From the NCBI RefSeq assembly GCF_963677575.1, contig NZ_OY782038.1, positions 1,984,001 through 2,048,000 of the forward strand: a DNA stretch of 64,000 nucleotides, given 5' to 3'. The position numbers were made by a program, and so were the translations under genes. Under the pieces are notes generated by a model. The model did not search any database, was not told the origin of the DNA, and worked only from the letters and a program-made list of their open reading frames with translations. Position 1 is the stretch's first letter; each line of letters opens with the position of its first letter. Below, in pieces: positions 46,362-55,567 of the stretch. The stretch comes from an uncultured Draconibacterium sp. (GTDB taxonomy: Bacteria > Bacteroidota > Bacteroidia > Bacteroidales > Prolixibacteraceae).

Positions 46362-48127
46362 AACTGCCTTTCTTTTTTCGTTTCACCTTCCTGTTGCAGT
46401 TTCGCAATATCGCGGTAGAAATCCGATTGCTTAAGCAATTCCTGATGATTTCCTTTTGCCACCATTTTTCCATCTTCCAGCACAATGGTAAAATCGGTTT
46501 TCTCCAGCACACTGATCCGGTTCGAAATTACAACAAGGCTTTTCACGACATGGTTTTCCACAATTTGTTTAATCAAAAAACGCTCAGTGTCGGTGTCAAC
46601 AGCCGAAAACACATCGTCGAGTATCAACAATTCGCCTTCCGTATAAAGTGCCCGTGCCAGGCTAATTCGTTGTTTCTGTCCGCCCGAAAGCATAATACCT
46701 TTTTCGCCCACCATTGTTTTTCCCCTTTTCGGAAACCGCAACAATTCGTCGGCAAAAGCACTTTTGTAAATCACATCATCAAATCGTTTCTCGTCAATCG
46801 TTCCATCAGAGGTTAACCCGATATTGTTTTCTATGGAGTCGGAAAACAGAAAAACTTCCTGACTTACTGTATTTACTACCGACCGAATATCTTCACTTCT
46901 TAGCGAGTCGGCATCAACATCGCCATAAAAAATCTGACCTTCTCCGGGTCGTAAGTAGCCATTTAAACACTGAATTAATGTTGTTTTTCCTGAGCCAACT
47001 TTTCCGGTAATACCAACAATCTGACCGGGCTTTATCGAAAATGAAATATCCTTCAACACCGGTTTATCGCCGTTATGATAGGTGTAATTCAGATTTTCTA
47101 CATGAATTCCTTCTTTAAAAAGTCCTTCCTTTTTGCTTTCAGGTAGCGGCGTTCGTTCATCATCGGTCCCTTCCCGGTCCATAATGGTTTGAATACTGCT
47201 GATGCCCACAAAACCTTGCTGAAATACAGTGAGTACCCAACCCAATCCCATAATCGGATGAGCCAGTAACGCGGCGTAAGCAATGTATTCTGTTAATTCT
47301 CCAATCGTGAATTTTCCGTTAATCACATACATTCCACCAACAAAAAAGATAATAATTTTTAGAATCTGTCCGAGGTTAGCCAGCAAGGGGATCACAAATG
47401 AGCGAATCCACGAAATTTTAAGAGTGGCCTCGTAATACGAAAGATTATCCTTTTGAACTGAATTTTCAGCATGCTGGTATATATTGTAGCTTTTTATAAC
47501 ACTGTTGCCCGAGAGAAAGGAAATGATTTTACCTGAAAGTTTTTGCAAGGTATTCATTCTTGCATGTGTATTTTTTACCATCACCCTCATACCATAGCGA
47601 ACAATCACAAAAACCACCACCATCGGAATTACACAATAGAGCGTAAGCATGGGCGATAATTTCCACATCATGTATGGCGTAAGTGACAAAGACAACAGGA
47701 TGTTACCGATTTGCAGAATGCCAAAACCGGTAATCATTCGTACGCCGTTAATATCATTATTCACCCGCGAAATGATATTTCCGGTGGAGTTATTATCGTA
47801 ATAATCCTTTCCAAAAGAGGCCAGTTTTTGGAACATTTCGCCTTTTAACTGTCGCTCAATCAGTCGGGCCGGGAAAAAGATTAAAATCCGCGAGAGAGTT
47901 CTCACCAAAATCAACCCGGCAGCCAACCCTACAATAATCAATACATTCTTATGAAATTCAGATTCATTTCCTGCGCGGCCTGCTGCAATCAGGTCGATGG
48001 TTTTCTGAATAAATCCGGGAATTGTAATCGAAGTCCAGACGGTAAGTACCAGAAAAAATATTCCCCCTGTGTACCACCACCGGTATTGATGTGAGTATTT
48101 TAGTAAGAATTTTAGTTTCGATAACAT
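46358..48127 (-). CDS. ABC exporter half with degenerate Walker B
   Basis: 589-residue ABC half-transporter (membrane domain about 15-310, ATPase domain after that). Walker A is GKVGSGKTTL, the signature is a canonical LSGGQKQ, but Walker B reads LLILDDVFSAVD, an Asp replacing the catalytic Glu. Paired with the following gene, this gives one competent and one degenerate ATP site, the pattern of asymmetric exporters such as TM287/288. The glutamate-cysteine ligase gene ends 24 bp upstream. Confidence 0.88.
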   Translation of the reverse strand: MLSKLKFLLKYSHQYRWWYTGGIFFLVLTVWTSITIPGFIQKTIDLIAAGRAGNESEFHKNVLIIVGLAAGLILVRTLSRILIFFPARLIERQLKGEMFQKLASFGKDYYDNNSTGNIISRVNNDINGVRMITGFGILQIGNILLSLSLTPYMMWKLSPMLTLYCVIPMVVVFVIVRYGMRVMVKNTHARMNTLQKLSGKIISFLSGNSVIKSYNIYQHAENSVQKDNLSYYEATLKISWIRSFVIPLLANLGQILKIIIFFVGGMYVINGKFTIGELTEYIAYAALLAHPIMGLGWVLTVFQQGFVGISSIQTIMDREGTDDERTPLPESKKEGLFKEGIHVENLNYTYHNGDKPVLKDISFSIKPGQIVGITGKVGSGKTTLIQCLNGYLRPGEGQIFYGDVDADSLRSEDIRSVVNTVSQEVFLFSDSIENNIGLTSDGTIDEKRFDDVIYKSAFADELLRFPKRGKTMVGEKGIMLSGGQKQRISLARALYTEGELLILDDVFSAVDTDTERFLIKQIVENHVVKSLVVISNRISVLEKTDFTIVLEDGKMVAKGNHQELLKQSDFYRDIAKLQQEGETKKERQL

Positions 48128-48151
48128 GCTCCGGTATCTCTTTTTAGTCGT

Positions 48152-49519
48152 TTATGCATCGATATATTTTTTCATTTGCTCGTTTTGCCAGTTGTACACC
48201 AATTCAGGCAAGGTTTCGTTGTTCTTGTGATAGCGCTTCAAAAGTTTTTCGGCTACGGTAATTCCACTATCGGTAATCTCTCGCACGGGAGCCAAAAACC
48301 GGCTTTCATCTTCAGAACAGCGCACCTTGGCACGTCGTGTAAGTCCATCCGAAGCAATCCTGCAAATTTGTTTGGCAATCGTTCCAACATGCAGATTATC
48401 ACTCTCTGCATTCAACGCTTTTACCGGCACCTGGGCACGAAGGTCCTGCATGGTGTCAACGTCCCATTTCGAAATAAGTTCATCGGCTTCTGCCAGACTC
48501 TCACCATCGTACAACAAGCCAACCCACAAAGCCGAAACCGCCGCAATGTGCGAAACACAACTGGCGTCGGCACCCCTCATTTCAATAAATTGTTTGAGTC
48601 GCACATCAGGAAAAATCGTTGAAACATGCGTCTCCCAATCTTCCTGAGTAGGTTTTAGCGAATGCTTGCCCTCAAAAAATCCTCGAAAGGTAAGGCCGTT
48701 TGCCGAAATATACTCTCCATCACGCAAAATGTAATACATCGGAACATCCAACAGATAGTCCACCCAGCGCTCAAAACCAAATCCCTCATCAAAAATAAAG
48801 GGTAAAAAACCACATCTATCCGAATCGGTATTGTTCCAGATATGCGAACGGTAAGTTAAATAGCCATTGGGTTTTCCTGCAGAAAATGGCGAATTGGCAA
48901 AAATAGCGGTAACAATCGCTTGCAATGCCTGCGACACACGCATCTTTTTCACCATATCGCTTTCGTTGCCAAAATCCAGGTTCACCTGTGTTGATGCAGT
49001 GTTAGTCATCATGTGCAGTCCAAGCTCGCCTTTTGTGGGCATGTAATTGCGCATCCACCGGTAACGTTCTTTAGGTACCCACGGCACATCGGCAACTTCT
49101 GTCAAAGGATCAACGCCCATTGGCAGACTAAAAAAATTGTAGTGCTGACTTATCGTATTTAGTTCCTGAAAATGCTTTTTGGTTTCGCGGTACGTTTCGT
49201 GAACGGTACTAAAGTTATCGCCCGAAAGCTCAAATTGCCCACCTGGTTCCAAAGTAATTGATGCGCCATTTTTCCGAAGACCAATGGCAACATTGTTTTC
49301 AAGAATTGGCTCCCATCCATCTTGTTGCATCTTGTTCAGTATCTTCAAAATTCCACCATCCTGTTCAAAACATAATCTACCGAAATCTTTTCTACGAAAT
49401 AAAAACTTTTCATTTTCCGTACCTATTCCCCATCTCTCCGGCGGTTTACTCCCCCGTTCAAAATAATCGATCAGTTGTGATTTATGGTTTATTTCTATTT
49501 TTTTCTCTTTTTCTGTCAT
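48152..49519 (-). CDS. gshA: glutamate-cysteine ligase (plant/GCS2-type)
   Basis: About 455-residue enzyme that joins glutamate to cysteine, the first step of glutathione. It resembles the plant/alphaproteobacterial class: GIGTENEKFLF with the metal-binding Glu near the N-terminus, LEPGGQFELSG, a MTNTASTQVNLDFG segment, ANSPFSAGKPNGYLTYRS and FIEMRGADAS. Redox-control cysteines of the plant enzyme were not assessed. The ATG at 49519 is chosen; a GTG at 49549 that overlaps the upstream stop by 4 bp would add ten residues and is almost as likely. Operon partner of the ATP-grasp ligase. Confidence 0.85.
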   Translation of the reverse strand: MTEKEKKIEINHKSQLIDYFERGSKPPERWGIGTENEKFLFRRKDFGRLCFEQDGGILKILNKMQQDGWEPILENNVAIGLRKNGASITLEPGGQFELSGDNFSTVHETYRETKKHFQELNTISQHYNFFSLPMGVDPLTEVADVPWVPKERYRWMRNYMPTKGELGLHMMTNTASTQVNLDFGNESDMVKKMRVSQALQAIVTAIFANSPFSAGKPNGYLTYRSHIWNNTDSDRCGFLPFIFDEGFGFERWVDYLLDVPMYYILRDGEYISANGLTFRGFFEGKHSLKPTQEDWETHVSTIFPDVRLKQFIEMRGADASCVSHIAAVSALWVGLLYDGESLAEADELISKWDVDTMQDLRAQVPVKALNAESDNLHVGTIAKQICRIASDGLTRRAKVRCSEDESRFLAPVREITDSGITVAEKLLKRYHKNNETLPELVYNWQNEQMKKYIDA

Positions 49520-49545
49520 TTGTTTTTTGTTTTTGCCAGCTTCAA

Positions 49546-50550
49546 TCACTTCGAATTCAGAATGCTATCGAGAACATATTTCTCTACGTGGCGGTTTTTC
49601 CCGATGTACGGATAATCGTGCATCGACAACATAGCCGGTGCATTCAGCTCAACCACAATGTAGTTATCATGCGAGGTTGGCTGCTCCATATCCTTGATTA
49701 TAATATCGATCCCGGCAATTTTCAAACCTGCCGATTTTGCAGCTTCAACGGCTACATTTTTATAAAAGGCTGGGATTTCATCGGTAACATCAATGCTGTC
49801 GCCACCGGTACTCAGGTTCGAATTTTTACGCAAGAACACCTTCTCTCCCTCTTTCAAAATCGTTTCCGGCGTCATCGACTGTGCCTTCAAATGCCGGATC
49901 ACTTCCTCATCAATATTTATTTTTAACAACGGATGCGTGTAATCAACTCCGCGCCCTTTATTCTTCTCGTCTACCAATTGTCGAATGGAAGATTTTCCAT
50001 CTCCAGAAACATTTGCCGGTTCGCGCCAGGCAATGGCCCGCACCACATAATCGATTACCAGGAAACGGTATTCCTGTCCCGGACAAAATTCTTCAACAAT
50101 AACTTTATCCGAAAATTTAAAAGCATTGTCGATGGCTGCAATTTGTTCTTCGCGGGTTTGAATATTGGTGCTTACTGCAATCCCATGATCGGTGTCTGCA
50201 GGTTTTACCACTGCGGGAAATGGAATTGTATCCAGCATATCGGTCTGATAACCGGGCTTCAACAAAATTCCTTTTGCCTGATGAATACCTTTTCGCTGAA
50301 GAAATTGCCGGGTCATCCACTTATCGTCTGATATCCAAAAGGCAATTAAACTGTTAGCATCCGAAATGGTTCCTTCGTGAATAATGTATTCTTTATTGTT
50401 GTGCTGAACCGAAATGAGGTTATTATCCGCGTCAATAATTTCAAAAGCCAATTTACGACGGAGAATTTCAGCAATAACAATCTGGGTTGTGGCTTCAAAA
50501 TGCTCGTAACCAGGTAGCGGCTTAAAATTATAATTGCTTTTTTTCGTCAT
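49546..50550 (-). CDS. GshF/cyanophycin-synthetase-like ATP-grasp ligase (probable glutathione synthetase)
   Basis: 334-residue stand-alone ATP-grasp enzyme. Landmarks are FPAVVKPADTDHGIAV (phosphate loop), VIVEEFCPGQEYRFLVID, NVSGDGKSSIRQLVDE, and LRKNSNLSTGGDSIDVTDE with the metal- and ATP-binding Asp/Asn residues, all as in the C-terminal half of bifunctional GshF and in cyanophycin synthetase rather than in E. coli GshB. Next to a glutamate-cysteine ligase it most likely adds glycine (or another amino acid) to gamma-Glu-Cys. The ATG at 50550 (MTKKSNYNF) is preferred to 50580. First gene of the four-gene unit. Confidence 0.8.
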   Translation of the reverse strand: MTKKSNYNFKPLPGYEHFEATTQIVIAEILRRKLAFEIIDADNNLISVQHNNKEYIIHEGTISDANSLIAFWISDDKWMTRQFLQRKGIHQAKGILLKPGYQTDMLDTIPFPAVVKPADTDHGIAVSTNIQTREEQIAAIDNAFKFSDKVIVEEFCPGQEYRFLVIDYVVRAIAWREPANVSGDGKSSIRQLVDEKNKGRGVDYTHPLLKINIDEEVIRHLKAQSMTPETILKEGEKVFLRKNSNLSTGGDSIDVTDEIPAFYKNVAVEAAKSAGLKIAGIDIIIKDMEQPTSHDNYIVVELNAPAMLSMHDYPYIGKNRHVEKYVLDSILNSK

Positions 50551-50792
50551 AATAAATTGCTTTTTCGGGAAATCTTCCAATGCTGAGAAACGCCCCTTTC
50601 GTAATAGCTTTTGAAATTAACACATTGTGTTTAGAATAGTTTTCGAATGAGCCAATTATTGCCCGTAATTTAAAGTTCGGTTGAAATGCGACCTACTTAC
50701 AAGTTGATAGTTGCAGGGGACATTATGAATGTCTGCGAACGAACAACCGCTTTTGAATCAAATAGCCAGATAATGCTTCCTATTCCAAATCA

Positions 50793-51647
50793 TTAATTTT
50801 TTGAGATAATAATCCCATTAGCAATCGCTCGCGCACCTTCGTGATCAAAAACCTTATTGTCAGAAGGAAAATTAATAACACCTTTTTTATCTGTCCATAG
50901 CGTTGTTGAACCTCCTCCATCAAGATTCATGGCATTCGTGCAATTTAGTGCCTTCATTAAAATCCCCAGTTCTTCAATGGTTAACCCACTCGCTTTATTC
51001 TCATGTCTTCCGTCGGCCGTTACAAACAGCAGCTCATAGTTATTGGTAATTCCAACTGCCGAACGCGGATGTTTGGTTAAAGTAAAAGATGTGGAATCCG
51101 GTTCAACACATTTTCCATCAACAACTAGAAGTGGCCCTGAAACCATAACTTCATCATAGTTTGCCTCCCAGTTTTTCCAATTATTTTTTGGGAAAGCTGC
51201 AATTCGAACAGAATCTCCAACTGTAAAAGCAGCTTCGCGAATAATTGCCGTTGCATCCGAATTGGGTGGAGTAACAATTTTATCATCTGCTTTCAGAAAC
51301 ACCACCGATCCCCCTTTTTTCATATCAAAGAAAGTTCCGTTGATTGCAGCCAGTGCATTTTGTTTTGTAGCCATTTCGCTTAAAAATATGCGCGTAGAAT
51401 CGGAATAAACCACCGACACATCGTATTTATTCCTTTTTAAATCTATTTTAAGCACATTAATACTTTGAGGTTCGCCAAATAACTCGTTGTTTTTTAGCTT
51501 ATACCATTCAACAGCTCCTGAAATTTTATTCTTCGACCATTCCTTTCCTGTTAAAGCACTAACATTTATACTTTGCTGGCTTTCCTGCGAAAAAACAGGT
51601 CCGGCAAAAATAATGAGCACCAGCCAAAACAATATTTTCCTTCTCAT
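50793..51647 (-). CDS. phosphodiester glycosidase (NAGPA-type) secreted protein
   Basis: 284-residue exported protein, signal peptide ending FSQ (residue 21). It has the NAGPA/DUF2233 motifs: AINGTFFD, HPRSAVGI, TADGRHENKASGLTIEEL and NLDGGGSTTLW. Related enzymes expose mannose 6-phosphate in animals and act on wall or polysaccharide phosphodiesters in bacteria. Monocistronic, oriented with the methyltransferase gene downstream in coordinates. Confidence 0.85.
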   Translation of the reverse strand: MRRKILFWLVLIIFAGPVFSQESQQSINVSALTGKEWSKNKISGAVEWYKLKNNELFGEPQSINVLKIDLKRNKYDVSVVYSDSTRIFLSEMATKQNALAAINGTFFDMKKGGSVVFLKADDKIVTPPNSDATAIIREAAFTVGDSVRIAAFPKNNWKNWEANYDEVMVSGPLLVVDGKCVEPDSTSFTLTKHPRSAVGITNNYELLFVTADGRHENKASGLTIEELGILMKALNCTNAMNLDGGGSTTLWTDKKGVINFPSDNKVFDHEGARAIANGIIISKN

Positions 51648-51822
51648 AACAGCCTATTATTACGGGCGCACAAATTATGTTTATATTTTATAAAAGCCGA
51701 ATTCGGGCTATTAATAAAATGTTAGCTTATTACAACTAACAGAATAGTTTGCCTTTTGATGATTTTAGGGAATGGATTACAGTTTCTGATTAGCCTGTGT
51801 ATTGAAATCTAAATGATGAAAA

Positions 51823-52485
51823 TTATTCCTCTGCGGTTTTGTAACTAATCGAAACTCCACCTCCATCTCTGTTGTATGTGGTTTTAAAATTGGGTTGCGC
51901 CTCAATGTATTCCACAAACTCGGTAATTCCATATTGCCTTCTTCTTTGCGTAATATTGTGTGCGGTAAAACAACCGCCAACACTCATTTTCGGAGCCAGA
52001 TCCTTAAAATAATTGGTGTACCAGCCTTTATCGGCGTCACTAAAAACAAAGTCGATCGGGCCGTCCAGTTGTTTTGCCATTTCGTGAGCATCGCACAAAC
52101 GAGCATCAACGTATTCTGAAACGCCGGCTTTTTCAAAATTTACCAGGGCTTCTTTGTAACGTCGCTCATCAATTTCCATGGTTATTAATTTCCCGCCTGT
52201 TTTGCTTAAGGCCCAGGCAATCCAAACCCCCGAGTGCCCGGTTGAAGTTCCTATTTCAACTGCATTTTTATAACCATTTTCTACAATTATATCGTATAAA
52301 AGCTGCCCGTCGGAAGCAGGAACATTCATATCGCGCCACGAATATCTGTTATCCGATAGAAAGGCTTTTACTTTTTTATCCAGTTCCGAATTTTCAGTTG
52401 AAGGCTGCGACATTACCGGAGGAACAATCAAGAATAGTAAAATAAACAGAATCTGATACCTGAGTGAAAGCAATTTGGTTTTCAT
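51823..52485 (-). CDS. exported-looking O-methyltransferase-family protein
   Basis: 220-residue class I methyltransferase of the catechol/caffeoyl-CoA type: SAM-binding VEIGTSTGHSGVW, acidic MEIDER at the end of strand two, FVFSDADKGWYTNYF with the metal-binding Asp. The first 26 residues form a clear signal peptide (hydrophobic run ending PPVMSQ). That is odd because SAM is cytoplasmic. Either the segment is an uncleaved anchor or the protein has a non-methyltransferase periplasmic role. Confidence 0.75.
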   Translation of the reverse strand: MKTKLLSLRYQILFILLFLIVPPVMSQPSTENSELDKKVKAFLSDNRYSWRDMNVPASDGQLLYDIIVENGYKNAVEIGTSTGHSGVWIAWALSKTGGKLITMEIDERRYKEALVNFEKAGVSEYVDARLCDAHEMAKQLDGPIDFVFSDADKGWYTNYFKDLAPKMSVGGCFTAHNITQRRRQYGITEFVEYIEAQPNFKTTYNRDGGGVSISYKTAEE

Positions 52486-52506
52486 AATCGTCTCATTTTA
52501 AGTTTA

Positions 52507-52956
52507 TAATTCAGTTTGCTCCGGTTTATAAACATAGACAAGTGGAACCCAAAATGGTTTAACTATCAGTTTAACAAAGAGATATAAAAAACGATAGTTA
52601 AACAATATACTTTCCGGTAACAACCGGAGGAACTTCGGGTGCAAACTTTTCTGACAGCACAGGATTCTTCTTGTAAAATTCGCCTTCCCGTACTCCCTGA
52701 ATTCCGGTCTACAGAAATTGCTTAATAAAACCAACATCGTAACAACCAGACCCCAGTATAACTTTACCGCCAATACAATTGGTAGTATTCTCATCAAAAA
52801 CAGCGGTTCGTCCTTTTGCAGCAGTATTTAACAACGAAATTACAACCCCATTGTCCTTCTTTAAAGTGGGTCTCATTTTCGGGTATTACCAACGACCGAA
52901 ATACAGCAACCGGGTGGTACTTCAATTCTACTGCTTCTGCAATTTTGCTTGTATTA
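52507..52956 (-). pseudogene. decayed DUF169 gene
   Basis: Reading the minus strand gives recognisable DUF169 sequence in pieces: KIAEAVELKYHPVAVF and FKEGQWGC in one frame (from about 52956), a frameshift near 52843, then AAKGRTAVFDENTTNC, an in-frame TAG at 52709-52711, GIQGVREGEFYKKNP and PPVVTGKYIV, then a TAA at 52598-52600. A perfect 11 bp inverted repeat, GTTTAACTATC/GATAGTTAAAC (52557-52603), interrupts it before a final YKPEQTEL. The N-terminus is also missing. Clearly dead. Confidence 0.75.
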
Positions 52957-53472
52957 TTCGCTCTTATAAACTACTGACTTTTTGATTTTTTTCCAGGGCT
53001 TAAATACAGATATAAAAAATAAGAACAGTAAAACACTGGTTTGCAAACTTCCCCAAAATTTTGAGAATAGCTGGTAATCCTGATAACTGGTATTTGCATA
53101 AATAGCCGCTCCCTGCTCACGTATCATATAAACCGATTCATTGGTCCATTTTCCAAGCCAGAAGCTGCCCAAAATAATAAGTGCTGTCGTTAGAACAAGT
53201 TTAACTGCAACCCACCAATGCTTAAAGAACCCCCAAGGAGTTTTCCATGAAAGCAAAAGCCCGGTTAAAAAACAAGCTGTTGCAGAGCCAATGATAATCC
53301 AGTCGTCAATTAGTTTATTAGCATGGTTGTAAGCTAATAATTCCGATACGTTTTGCGGATTTTTTGTAAACATTAATATTACCATTGAAAGGGCAGCACC
53401 TGCCCACAATGCTGAAAAGATAATATGAAAGCTTACAATTGTACGTCTTAGGTTTTTTCCGAAATTTGCCAT
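52954..53472 (-). CDS. four-helix membrane protein (DUF2269-like)
   Basis: 172-residue membrane protein with four hydrophobic helices, His residues near the ends of the first and second helices (FHIIFSALWAGAAL, AYNHANKL) and a Trp-rich cytosolic or periplasmic loop (KHWWVAVK). This resembles DUF2269-type, possibly haem-binding, proteins, but only loosely. Its stop abuts the DUF169 remnant. Confidence 0.6.
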   Translation of the reverse strand: MANFGKNLRRTIVSFHIIFSALWAGAALSMVILMFTKNPQNVSELLAYNHANKLIDDWIIIGSATACFLTGLLLSWKTPWGFFKHWWVAVKLVLTTALIILGSFWLGKWTNESVYMIREQGAAIYANTSYQDYQLFSKFWGSLQTSVLLFLFFISVFKPWKKIKKSVVYKSE

Positions 53473-53582
53473 GGCTCTAATTTAATATTATATCTTCATC
53501 CTGAAAAAATTCCTGTGAATATTTATTTTGAGCCATCACTAAATGTATGAGGTTAACTCAGAACTGCCAGTTTCTTCAAAAT

Positions 53583-53619
53583 TTAAAACAAAAAAAAGAG
53601 GCCTCAAAAAGACCTCTTT
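53583..53619 (-). terminator. terminator after the DUF1080 gene
   Basis: Minus strand: AAAGAGG...CCTCTTT stem (53595-53619) followed by a run of eight T. It lies 43 bp after the DUF1080 stop. Confidence 0.8.
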
Positions 53620-53661
53620 AAATTTTTATACTTCCCTAATTACAGGAAATCATAACTATTT

Positions 53662-54648
53662 TTAGTTAACCGCCGGAGTAACAGTAAATTTGCGGAATTC
53701 CACCGGGCCGTGATCACCCTGAATTTGAAAAGGGCCAGGTTCTCCTTCATTGCTATCAAGCGAGCCACCAGTAATTCCGGGAATAGGACGGTTCGAAATA
53801 ACTTCTGTTCCATTCAGCAGAACGGTAACATGGCGCCCAACAAGTGTAACGTCATAAGTTTGCCATTCGCCTGGTGCATTCGCGGCATAAACCGCAGGTG
53901 CAATAAAACCGTAAATACCACCGATACTAACATCGTCAGTTTTTCCTTTCGAATCTTCGATCTGAAGTTCGTGACGACCACGAAGATAAATTCCACTGTT
54001 ACTTCCTGCAGGGTAACGGAATTCAACATGAAGTTTGAAATCTTCAAATTTCTGAATACTAACCAGGTTACCGCCCGATTCGGTGTTCACCATAACTCCG
54101 TCAATCATCTGAAATTTGTTGTTCTGTGGAATAACCCATTTCTCCATATTTTCAGTAATCAATTCGATAGGATTTCCCCAAATTGGCGGTTCTGTTCTTT
54201 CCAGCGACGGGGCACGAACTCCTGTCCATTCCAGTTTTTGACCGTCGAGCATTTGATACCCTGTAAGCCTATCATCTTTTAGCGAAAACTCAAAATAAAG
54301 ATCATCAATATCCATCCATTGCGGAGGAATGGTGAAATGATATTTATCTGTTGCTTCATCGTAAATAAATTCTGCAATTGGGCGAGCACTTCCCTCGTAT
54401 CCTACGTAGTATCCGGTTAGTGTTGAGAAACCTGACAATTTAACCATAAGCCATCCGGGGAAACCATCTGACGCCATTAATCCGTGACGGAAAAGTCCGA
54501 GATTCTCGATCTGCTTCTGAGTCATGTTTATGGTTAAATCCCACTTGCCAATTAATGGCGAGTCGCTTTCAACGCGTTGTGCCTGTGCCGGAACAAAAGC
54601 GGTTAATGCAATTGCAATTAATAAAATAAAAGGTTTTAGTTTGTTCAT
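53662..54648 (-). CDS. DUF1080 (3-keto-disaccharide hydrolase-type) secreted protein
   Basis: 328-residue exported protein, signal peptide ending AQAQ (residue 24). The C-terminal 180 residues are a DUF1080 jelly-roll: KFEDFKLHVEFR, NSGIYLRG, WQTYDVTLVG, LNGTEV and a PFQIQGDHG..EFR ending. This family includes 3-keto-glucoside hydrolases and lectin-like domains. The N-terminal 130 residues form a lipocalin-like or beta-sandwich part of unknown role. Confidence 0.88.
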   Translation of the reverse strand: MNKLKPFILLIAIALTAFVPAQAQRVESDSPLIGKWDLTINMTQKQIENLGLFRHGLMASDGFPGWLMVKLSGFSTLTGYYVGYEGSARPIAEFIYDEATDKYHFTIPPQWMDIDDLYFEFSLKDDRLTGYQMLDGQKLEWTGVRAPSLERTEPPIWGNPIELITENMEKWVIPQNNKFQMIDGVMVNTESGGNLVSIQKFEDFKLHVEFRYPAGSNSGIYLRGRHELQIEDSKGKTDDVSIGGIYGFIAPAVYAANAPGEWQTYDVTLVGRHVTVLLNGTEVISNRPIPGITGGSLDSNEGEPGPFQIQGDHGPVEFRKFTVTPAVN

Positions 54649-54793
54649 TGTTATTTATTTTGATTTGTAAAATTGAAAATATTGTTTTTAACAAATACAA
54701 AGCTACTTAAAAACTGCATTTGATTAAAAACCTCGCCGCTAATTTCTCGATTTATTCGGTACATTTCTCCAAAGTTGTTAACGCGATCTTAAA

Positions 54794-55228
54794 TTGAGCA
54801 TCTTCATAAACTTAAAAGAAAAGCCTGATGTTTCATTCATAACGATTTTATTAGAAACTAAACTCCTTATCATAAAACAAATTGCCAATCCATTTAAAAT
54901 AATTTCTTCGCGAGTATTTATTGCAGTAATCGCTCTTTTGACATTAACGGCGTGTAGCCCCGAAAATAAGAGCAACTTACAAACTGAAACTTCATCTGCT
55001 AAACTGGCTTCAAACCTGCTTCAGGAAATCAACAATACAAGTGGTATAAAAAATCAGAATATTGAAGCATCAGTACAACCTGAACCACATGAGGAAAAAA
55101 CAACAGAGGCTCAGGTAAGGTTAAATCCGCCGCATGGAGACCCCGGACACAGATGCGACATTGCAGTTGGGAGTCCGTTGCCATCTGAAAATATTAAACC
55201 TGACACGCTCACTTTCTTAACAACTTAA
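54794..55228 (+). CDS. lipoprotein-like protein with conserved C-terminal PHGDPGHRCDI motif
   Basis: Up to 144 residues. A hydrophobic segment (VFIAVIALLTLTAC) near residues 41-54 ends in a lipobox-like LTAC, so the mature lipoprotein is about 91 residues. It ends with the NPPHGDPGHRCDIAVGSPL motif seen in other Bacteroidota small proteins. The only usable starts are non-ATG (TTG at 54794), and the first 38 residues would be a long leader, so the start is uncertain. The shared hairpin at 55255 ends transcription. Confidence 0.55.
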   Translation: MSIFINLKEKPDVSFITILLETKLLIIKQIANPFKIISSRVFIAVIALLTLTACSPENKSNLQTETSSAKLASNLLQEINNTSGIKNQNIEASVQPEPHEEKTTEAQVRLNPPHGDPGHRCDIAVGSPLPSENIKPDTLTFLTT

Positions 55229-55248
55229 GATTTTGTAAAATCTAGGCA

Positions 55249-55276
55249 TAAAAAAAGAGGTCTTTTTAGACCTCTT
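55249..55276. terminator. perfect hairpin terminator shared by the lipoprotein gene and tRNA-Asn
   Basis: AAGAGGTCT (55255-55263) pairs with AGACCTCTT (55268-55276). On the minus strand a T-run (TTTTTTT) follows at once, ten bases past the tRNA; on the plus strand it follows the lipoprotein stop. Confidence 0.8.
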
Positions 55277-55285
55277 CAAATTTGG

Positions 55286-55362
55286 TGGCTCCCCAGGTTG
55301 GACTTGAACCAACGACCTACGGATTAACAGTCCGCCGCTCTAACCAACTGAGCTACTGGGGA
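55286..55362 (-). tRNA. tRNA-Asn (GTT)
   Basis: 77 nt with encoded CCA. Acceptor stem TCCCCAG/CTGGGGA pairs perfectly, the D arm is GCTCAGTTGGTTAGAGC, the anticodon loop CTGTTAA carries GTT, and the T arm is GTTGG-TTCAAGT-CCAAC. The discriminator base is G. Confidence 0.97.
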
Positions 55363-55407
55363 AGGTTTTATTCCCTTTGTGAGAACGTTTGCTTTTCAAA
55401 AGCGATG

Positions 55408-55436
55408 CAAAAGTAATAGCTTTTCTTAAAAGTCAA
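55408..55436 (-). promoter_or_regulatory. promoter of tRNA-Asn
   Basis: On the minus strand TTG (55434-55436), 18 bases, then TACTTTTG (55408-55415), an exact match to TTG-N17..23-TAnnTTTG. Transcription would start about 35-40 bp before the tRNA. Confidence 0.6.
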
Positions 55437-55567
55437 AACTTTTTTCTAAAAAAAAATCAATTAAAAATCCAATTCCCTATTGAGGGAAATATGGGACAAA
55501 CTCAAACCATATTCCACTTTTATTGTTATACAGACAGTTATTAAATGCAAGCATTCAAAATAAAGAA

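Noticed and set aside
52504..52797. 97-residue minus-strand open frame
   Set aside because: It is a different frame running over the decayed DUF169 gene and an inverted repeat; the DUF169 pieces explain the region better.
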